Part shown: in pieces, positions 57,055 through 64,000 of the stretch | Layout of the letters: each line of letters opens with the position of its first letter | Numbering within the stretch: position 1 is the stretch's first letter | From: Chelonoidis abingdonii | Lineage: Eukaryota > Chordata > Testudines > Testudinidae | NCBI RefSeq assembly: GCF_003597395.2 | Contig: NC_133772.1 | Span: forward strand, 142,822,724 to 142,886,723 | Direction: 5' to 3' | DNA: 64,000 bases | Translations under genes and position numbers: made by a program | Notes under the pieces: model-generated | Told to the model about the DNA's origin: nothing | Database searches by the model: none | Seen by the model: only the letters and a program-made list of their open reading frames with translations

Positions 57055-57647
57055 GTGGCTTGTTTTATCAAATGAAATGTTCAGCCCAATTAAAAGAACC
57101 CCAGAGAATCTCCACTTTCTCCCACTAAGTGACAGGTACAAAGAGCTTCAAGGAGAATACCTCATCCTTGGCCATAAATCTGTACTTAGCACCTCCCAGT
57201 CCAATTGCAGACTCTGCAATGCAGCTTTAACACTTCTATATTGCTGCAAATCTCTATATACATGTTTATTTTCCATCATGTTAGAAAGATATTTAAATGT
57301 TAATTATTGTAATTTTTGCTAAGCGTCAGTGGGAGTTTTCAGCTGCAAACTGGGGGAGAATGTACTGAAGAGACTGTAATAATGAGAACTGTTTGATTAA
57401 AAGAGAGATGCCCAGCAGCAGTGTCTTCTCTAAGAACTGGACATCTCCTCTTTGTAGCTATTATCCTTCTAGGGGAGCAAAGAAAAGTGATGTGTAGTGT
57501 CGGGTTTATTAAAGATGCAAAAGCCAAGCGGGAGACTCTTATCACCCCTTCTCTCCCCCTTGCTCCCTTCCCAGGTAAATCCTCAGTTTTATGCCTACAC
57601 ATATAACTCTTGAAATGTCCTTGGACTCATGATGGCCTTCTGGCTAC

Positions 57648-58305
57648 TGTCAAAGTTCCTCCCAACAAAGCTATCTTGATATTGTACAAATTTGCCATCT
57701 CAACACTCCCACTTCTGGTTGGCTGTGAAGTGTCAGCAACTTTTGCCTCAGTTTCCCTCGCTCTCCTCCAGTTGCCAGAGTGTCCTGGCCCTCCAGCCAG
57801 ACAATGTTAGAGTCCATCTTCTTCTTGGGCTTCAGAATCTTTTATCAAAGTGCAACAAAATTATCAAACCTTCAGCCCCACTGGGCTCAGCAGGTCACCT
57901 CGTTCTCACAGGTACATCGTGGCTGCTGTAGTCTTTCCCCCACACCTCATCCCACACCTCCAAAAAACCCCACTGTTGAGGGGCTGGCATGCTCCTCCCT
58001 TCACTCAGAGCTGCAGCTTATCAGGGTTCCTGCCTCAGTCAGGCTTCCAGCTCGCTCAGGAGAATCCTGCCTGCCTGCTCAGCTCTCCCTCTCAGGCACC
58101 TTTCAGACCACTTCTCAGCTCTGGAGGTCTCTCCTCTCAGCAAGGCTCACCCAGCTCTTTATGGAAACAATCCTGCTCTCCCTCACCTGGGCTTTACTAC
58201 TAATTAGTCCTGGCCCACCCTCCAGATCTGAGCAGACATGTTCATTGGCCACTCAGGCCCATATTAACCCTGTCATGGCATGTGTGGGGTGAACACCCCA
58301 TCACA
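57648..58305 (-). mobile_element. LTR-like element of the TGTG family, minus strand
   Basis: On the minus strand it starts TGTGATGGGGTGTTCACCCC, close to the starts of the solo LTRs at 17287 and 32884, and ends near GGAACTTTGACA. A CATAAAG box (near 58153-58163, minus) could be the TATA element, followed by CAGAG/GAGAGGA-rich leader sequence as in the related LTRs. CTTCT occurs at 57637-57641 and 58306-58310 and could be the target duplication if the LTR extends a few bases further left. Confidence 0.5.
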
Positions 58306-58310
58306 CTTCT

Positions 58311-59687
58311 AAGCTCAGTAGCAGCGCACATACCACTTTCCTGTAGGTCTCTGCTATGCCTGGAGACAAAGCTCTCCATGACTGCCAAACTCTGGACCAT
58401 CTGAAATGCATCTGATAAGAAACATTTATCTACAAGGTAAGTATCTCTTTTCCTCAGATGTTTTGACTGCAGGAGATTTAATTGCTATCTGCCACACTCC
58501 CAGCTATTTATTATTCTAGTTGTTGGCAATGCAAATCTGCATCAGAGTGGGGACTCTTAACACAGTCCCATTCTCTTGCTTTGCAAAACATGTTTGGCTC
58601 CCAAATCCAACCAGTTAATTTGAACAATAAAAGGGTAACAATACTGGGCTGAAGTTTAATCACAAGAGCATGGCAGATGGTCAATGGGATATTGGCAGAA
58701 ATATGTCTGACACCTCATGCTGAAAGCATCTCTGTAAAGCTGCAAAGAACAATGAGGAAAATCAATAGGTTTGTAAATAGATACACTCTTTGGGTTAAAA
58801 TTGGGAACATGAACACACAGCCTCACTGGAGAAGGGATACTGTAGATGGCCTGTTAGTACATAAATTGCACCTTAACATCAAAGTGATCCTTTGTTCTTT
58901 AAAGTGATCTTTGTATTTGGTCTGTGATACATTCTGTGGTGTATTTTAAGGTAGGTGCAGAGCTTCCATTAATAGGGGGAAGAACTGTGGCTATAACTAA
59001 AGATGAGATTATAATGTGGGGTTGGTGGGTTGTTGTGGTTGTGTTTTTTTTTGTTTGTTTGTTTTTTTTAAAGACAAGGGACCAAACCAAAAAAAAAATC
59101 CAATTCAACTCGAACTGAAAGTAAACTTTTTCAGCTAATTGAAATCGCAGTTTCAGTTTGAATTGATCAAAATGTTTTGCTTTGACTTGTTTCACTTGCA
59201 TCCATTTTGAGTTGATGAAAACACTTTCAGCTGACTCTAAATGACCTCCTCTGTTTCATTTCAGTCATTTTATGGGCTTTTAAAAAAAATGGCAAAATTT
59301 GATATCGAAATATTTCATATAGAAAAGTTGAAACAAACCATGTAAACTGCTTCAAAATAAAATGTTGGGCAACAAAATTTGAAACGAAATATGTAGACTC
59401 TTTTGATATTTTTTTTAAAACCTGAATTTGATGATATGTTTTGGGCCCCAAAAGATACCTTTTTCAGTGAAGAAAACAATTTATTGAAAACCTCAACAAA
59501 TATACCTCAATCTGAGTGGAAAATATACCAACCAGTTTGCATGACAAGTATGGACAAAAAACCAGAAGCTGACAGCATATTTTCCACCATAACTCTTTAA
59601 GGAGGATGTCTGTCTATCCAAAACAATTAGCATTTCATTGTGGCCTTCTAGTGCTCTCACAATTTCCCTTTTCTTCTCTGTCAAGGG
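58311..59687. other. no gene; AT-rich low-complexity repeat around 59040-59300
   Basis: 59040-59300 has T-runs and recurring GAAAC/TTTCAGTTT motifs, similar to 61290-61640. It is probably an AT-rich interspersed repeat, unclassified. Confidence 0.35.
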
Positions 59688-59905
59688 CAGGGATTCTCAA
59701 ACTGGGGGTTGGGACCCCTCAGGGGGTTGCGAGGTTATTACATGGGGGAGTTGTGAGCTGCCAGTCTCCACCTCAAACCCTGCTTTGCCTCCAGCATTTA
59801 TAATGGTGTTAAATATATAAATGAGCGTTTTTAACTGATAAGGGGGGTCACATTCAGAGGCTTTCTGTATGAAAGGGGTCACCAGTACAAGAGTTTGAGA
59901 ACCAG
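59688..59905. mobile_element. hAT-type MITE
   Basis: It begins CAGGGATTCTCAAACTGGGG and ends GTTTGAGAACCAG. Internal GGGGTTGGGACCCCT and AAGGGGTCACCAGTAC are characteristic of this family. The flanking GTCAAGGG (59680-59687) and ATTAAAGG (59906-59913) match at five of eight positions, with only transitions different: a decayed 8-bp duplication. Confidence 0.75.
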
Positions 59906-60782
59906 ATTAAAGGCTTGTGTGATTTGCACAGCATGTGACACTTGTCCAGAGCTGTCATTGGTTGGGATTTCCAGATGTGAATGTTTGCAGTGACAAAGGA
60001 CTTACTGCCAGAGATGTCATTATCAATGGGTATGTCAAACCTAGATGCAATGGAGGGTTGGGGGGAAGTGGGTGATTTCAAGGATCTTTTAGAGAGGAAC
60101 TCCATGAAATGCATGTATCTGTCAGATTTTATCTGTGTGGTGGCTTTTTGTGATTTTACTGCTCTGCATGGAACCTTAGTTCAAATGCATCAGTCTTCTT
60201 GTAGCATCTCCATCACTCACAACACACTTCAGCTAGAAAACCTGTTTCTCACTGTGCTTCTAACTCACTGAAAACTGATGAGTCTGTCAGAGAGAAAACA
60301 ATCTGCATCTGTCAATTTCTTATCTGCTGGGCCTGCGTGTAGCCAGCTTTGACACTGATCTCCTTACGTGGGGGGGTGGATGAAGGACAAGAAGCAGATG
60401 GAGTCCAAGTTCAGCCTGCTACTTGGCTCAGGCTGGACTCTGCAATCATACAATGTTTGTTTTGGTGCTGGGGTGGGTGTATTGGTAAATGATTCGTGCC
60501 GTGGTGTTTACTGTAAAAGTGTGGGGGCTGGAGGTAATATTACATTTTTGTTATAAAGCTGCACGGTGTTATCTGCTGGCATATGTCAGCTCAGGGTAGT
60601 TACCATGATTAATAGATGCCATCTTTTCCATTTGACTCCCAGTGCGTGTCATGGCAGCAATGTCATTTCTTTCTCTTTGGCGCTGTGCCTGATGCACTGC
60701 TCCTTGCCAAGCTGGGCAGGATGAAAGCAGATCCAGTGCAAAGCAACCTCCATGTGTGTTAATGAAAAGATTGTGGGCCCAG

Positions 60783-60866
60783 GCCCTGTTTCAGCAAAGC
60801 ACTTAAGTTCAGTTGACTTCAGTGGGATTTAAGCACATACTTGAGTGCTTTGTTGAACTGGGGCTC
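60783..60866. repeat. palindromic repeat with GTTGACTTCAGTGGG core
   Basis: Inverted arms GCCCTGTTTCAGCAAAGCAC and GTGCTTTGTTGAACTGGGGC surround the core. The arms can pair over about 26 bp. Short, non-coding and degenerate. Confidence 0.55.
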
Positions 60867-61289
60867 TAGTCCTGATGCCTTTAGTTAGCCCTACCCTTTT
60901 GGAGACTATGACAGGTGTGTCTGAGTAACTACTTCGGGACTGAGCCCAACAAGATGAGTTTATGACACAGATTCATAGCATATTGTATAGGAGACTATGA
61001 GTCCAGTCTGGTCAATACCCCATGTCAATGCTACCCCCTCTCAACTACAGTACCAAAGAGGTGGGACTACTCTAGCCTTTCCTGCTTCCCCCACCCAAGA
61101 TTTTCCACCATTGCTAACACCTTTGCCCCTTCCGTGAGGGCAGCAATGGTGGTATTGCTAGTGCAGGGGAGTAGTGGGTGACCACTGAGATTTTTACCAC
61201 CTTGCTGTCTACCCCTGCTCAGCCCCAGTCTAGAGGGCATGGTGGTGGAAAAGCCCTGAAGCCTTGTCTACTCTGGAACCGGCTGTAAT

Positions 61290-61640
61290 TTTTTGGACAA
61301 AACTTGTTTTCACTGAAAAATGCAGACTCAGGTCAAAACATTTTGTGAATTCACCGAATTATTCTGGGTGGAAACCTCCTGCCAAAATAGACTGAAAAAA
61401 CCTGAAACATTTTATTTTCACATTTTCAAAATGAAATGTTTCAGGGTTGTGTTTTTTTTTTTGTTTGTTTAAAAAAAATTGTAAAAGACATTGTGTTTAG
61501 GCTTTTGATTCAATTTTATATATATTTAAAGGTTACATTGAACTGAACTGTTTCATTTCAGGTGGGGAAAAAAGTCTGGTTTGACCTGAAATAAAGTGTT
61601 TTACTTCTTTTGGTTCACTGGTTTTCATATCGGGCCAGCC
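61290..61640. repeat. AT-rich GAAACATTTTG-type repeat
   Basis: Recurring motifs CTGAAACATTTTATTTTCAC, AATGAAATGTTTCAGG and TGTTTCATTTCAGGTGGG are partly inverted. It resembles the AT-rich stretch at 59040-59300. Confidence 0.35.
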
Positions 61641-61959
61641 AAGAAGGATTTCTGTTGGGTTTGGCCTCTGAGCCAAAAAGTTGGTTATTCACATGCTCTA
61701 GTCTACCCTAGCACACCCGTCTTTGCTATTGCACTGGTGAGTCCTCAGTTGCCCACTTAGGAAGCTTGACTGGGCATTGGTACTGCTCTGGTGACACTAA
61801 GAGGCCAAAGCATGGACCACAAGGTGACCAGCTATTTTGGGGGATCAGAAGGTGTCATTTTCATGCAGTCGCTTCCTGTAAAAGAGAGAGAGCAATAGTG
61901 AATATAGCCCAGTAATATGTGGTTGAACGAGGCCATATCTCTTAAAGACTCCTAGGGAA

Positions 61960-62037
61960 GATCCTCAGCTAATGTAAATGGTCAGAGTTACACTGAAGTC
62001 AGTGGAGCTATGACAATTCACACCAGCTAAATATCTA
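61960..62037. repeat. palindromic repeat with GAAGTCAGTGGAGC core
   Basis: Arms GATCCTCAGCTAATGTAAAT and AATTCACACCAGCTAAATAT are degenerate inverted repeats about the core. Confidence 0.45.
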
Positions 62038-62044
62038 CCCCCCC

Positions 62045-62300
62045 TTTAAATATCTGTGATTTAAAGATTCCAAGTGATGAGGAATTTACCTCCCTTGGTA
62101 ACAAGTTCCAATTGTTAATTGCCCTCTCTTTCAAAAATTTGCATCTTATTTTCCCTTGAAACTTAGCGGATTTCAACTTCCAGCCATTGGAATGTGTTAT
62201 GATTCTGTCTTTATAAAATGTTACATTTTTTTAAAAAAAAACCCTGTACAATCTTTTTAGTGTTTTCAGGAGATATCAGTCATTGGAAGATGCATTGATA
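62045..62300 (-). mobile_element. CR1 LINE 3' UTR fragment
   Basis: AAGTGATGAGGAATTTACC, AACAAGTTCCAATTGTTAAT and CTTCCAGCCATTGGAATGTG on the + strand are the reverse complement of a CR1 3' region. Confidence 0.55.
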
Positions 62301-62935
62301 CCTGTATTGTGCTGAGTGGGAGATGCATCCTCTGCATTGATTGATAGTTTTTCATATAATCCCAAACAAATATTGTTTCAAATTTTCAATATATACAGAA
62401 AGAGATCCTCAGAGCTCCAGTAGGAGCACTTGCTGTCACATTCTAGCTGTTGCATGAAGAGTAATGCCTCTTTGTCAGTCTCAGAGACTTCCCCAAGGAA
62501 ATGTAGGAACGTCTTTCCACCAAAAGCCTTGTAGGCCTCATGGAGTCCCCAATGAAGTCACTGGAAAAGTTTGAGCTGGCCCTTCTTGAGTGGGACAAGG
62601 ATCTGAACTGTTGTATGTCCATGGAATATCAACACCTACCCCACAGAGTGAAAGTGAAGGCACATGGAGGTCTATGGTGGCTTTCCATTATGATGATGCT
62701 GATATTAATACTTTGCTCTTTCTATAACACTTTTCATCTGAGTCTTAAAATACTATGCAAGCGTGAATTCAGTTTTCACTGATGGGGAAAATGAATCTCT
62801 GGGACTTTGAGTGATACATCTTTGGGTTAAAATAATTAACAGCAAAACTAGATGGAATGACGAAGTGAGGTAAGATGGTCCTATTTATCATGGCTTTAGG
62901 AGTCAGAATGCAGGGATTTGCTATAACAGGGGCCC

Positions 62936-63065
62936 AATTTTCAAACTTGGAAGCCCAAGCATTGGGATCTCAAATTGCTATTGTAGGTGTCTAAGTTTCA
63001 CATCAAGTAATTAAACAGGGAAATGGTTGCCCTCACCTAGGTTCACAGGTTTGAAAATTGATCTC
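62936..63065. repeat. palindromic repeat with CAATTTTCAAA arms
   Basis: CCCAATTTTCAAACTTGGAA on the left and TTTGAAAATTGATC on the right are inverted. Internal CTAAGTTTCAC and CCTAGG motifs fit this repeat type. Confidence 0.35.
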
Positions 63066-63649
63066 TGCATAGCTAGTGAAATCCATGAACAGTCACTAAA
63101 CAGAGTCAATGCACAACTAATCAGAGAGCAGAGATTTGTCAGTAATTGTGTAGCATCTCTGCACTCTTCGTTTTAGTTTAAGGTGTCAAGAGGAACAAAG
63201 TGACCAAGTAGCCTTCACTGCATGGGTAACCTTATCAGCAGCATTATGATTAAAGGCTGCATGTAGCATTATGATTTCTGCTCTTTCCAAAGTGTGCTGA
63301 TGGTAAATCAGAAAAGGAAAGAGAATTATAACATGATACAAACAGTGCTTACTTGTCAAGTCATTACACTTCTCTCACTCAGACCCAAATCTGACAGTTT
63401 GAAAAAAGCCATTCAGTGAGAGTTTGTGTTCCATAAACACCTAGATAAAACGGAAGCATTCATTTAACACTTGAATAACACTTAAACTCCATAAAGTATC
63501 AATACCAAGTTAAAACATTTACTTGAGAACATACTTTGTGCTTTTTCCAAATGCTGAAATCAAACACATTAATTTAGAGACATAATAGTGAAGAACTCTC
63601 TTGCTTGGAATATCTTCTGGCCCCGAGTCTACTGAAGGATTATTAGACA

Positions 63650-63740
63650 TGGGGCCTGATCTTGCACACCCTTATTTAAGTGGATAGCCCTATTGGCTTC
63701 AATGAGACTATTCACAAATTATGCTTTGCACCACTGGGCT
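63650..63740. repeat. palindromic repeat with TTGGCTTCAATG core
   Basis: GGGCCTGATCTTGCACACCC on the left, core CCCTATTGGCTTCAATGAG, and GCACCACTGGGCTC on the right. Confidence 0.4.
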
Positions 63741-63879
63741 CATAATTAGATGGACTCTTCCTCCAACAGGTAAAATGTCCCTACACAGCTACCCTCCTGT
63801 TTATCTCTGTGGTAGTCTGACTTTGATGGAAGATAGGTTCAAAGCTGAAACTAGATAAAACTGCTTAAATGATTAGAAA

Positions 63880-64000
63880 ACATGCCTTCTAGTGATAGAT
63901 TTAAGGAGCGCTATCTATTTAGTTTAACAAAGAGAAGGGGTGACTTGATTACAGTCTATAAATACCTACATGGGGAACAAATATTTAACAACAGGCTATT
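63880..64000 (+). mobile_element. CR1 LINE 3' fragment running off the window
   Basis: CCTTCTAGTGATAGATTTAA, TTAACAAAGAGAAGGGGTGA and CTACATGGGGAACAAATATT are the sense strand of the CR1 3' region. The copy continues to the right of the window. Confidence 0.65.

Larger units (their letters stand above)
59914..61959. other. no gene; contains two repeats listed separately
   Basis: No exons recognised apart from the palindromic repeat at 60783-60866 and the AT-rich repeat at 61290-61640. Confidence 0.4.
62301..63879. other. no gene; palindromic repeat pieces only
   Basis: No exon or complete element. Degenerate palindromic repeats lie at 62936-63065 and 63650-63740. Confidence 0.4.

Noticed and set aside
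57780..58292. Plus-strand open frame of 170 codons
   Set aside because: Runs antisense through an LTR-like element with TG...CA-type ends; overlapping open frames in all plus frames reflect composition.
1..64000. CRISPR array, prokaryotic operon or phage
   Set aside because: No regularly spaced repeats, no ribosome-binding sites or dense ORFs; composition and elements are vertebrate.
1..64000. tRNA or rRNA genes
   Set aside because: No cloverleaf with proper A and B boxes and no rRNA-like blocks; only SINE-type B-box remnants (43641-43651).

Overview
This is a vertebrate window, very probably from a turtle. CR1 LINEs dominate, several with octamer tails of the TCTATGAG/CTCATAGA type. They occur with solo LTRs, hAT and pogo miniature transposons, a PIF/Harbinger relic, a Ty3/gypsy relic, and palindromic short repeats of the kind I know from chelonian and crocodilian DNA. 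There is no bacterial gene organisation. I could not recognise a single exon of a host protein-coding gene on either strand. The window reads as intergenic or deep intronic DNA, and every coding signal I can name belongs to a decayed transposable element.

Layout. 1-8.8 kb: a CR1 endonuclease fragment at the left edge, then mostly plain DNA with a few miniature transposons. 8.8-19.3 kb: two copies, in opposite orientation, of an unusual TATA-bearing repeat with terminal direct repeats (8794-9591 and 18438-19329). Between them lie an ERV-like LTR and a solo LTR with perfect target-site duplications (17287-18074). 19.3-23.2 kb: plain DNA. 23.2-36 kb: a repeat stack. It holds a nearly complete CR1 (23225-26574), a 5'-truncated Ty3/gypsy element on the minus strand (LTR 26637-27235, integrase 29248-30345) split by a CR1, and that CR1 split in turn by a solo LTR. 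More CR1 pieces follow, carrying two further solo LTRs, then an LTR-like block and a Harbinger transposase relic. A 186-base N gap (31838-32023) lies inside one solo LTR.

36-64 kb: sparser. It holds a pogo-type MITE containing LINE sequence, several hAT miniature elements with recognisable 8-bp target duplications, an L2-like LINE relic, a MIR-like SINE, ERV-type LTRs, CR1 3' fragments, microsatellites and palindromic repeats.

The genes do not work together here: the elements are dead or non-autonomous. The useful information is the insertion order, the target-site duplications, the promoter and polyadenylation signals in the LTRs, and one CTCF-core match inside an LTR-like repeat. Family names rest on motifs I can read and on memory of the families. 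No database search was possible, so element boundaries without target duplications are approximate.
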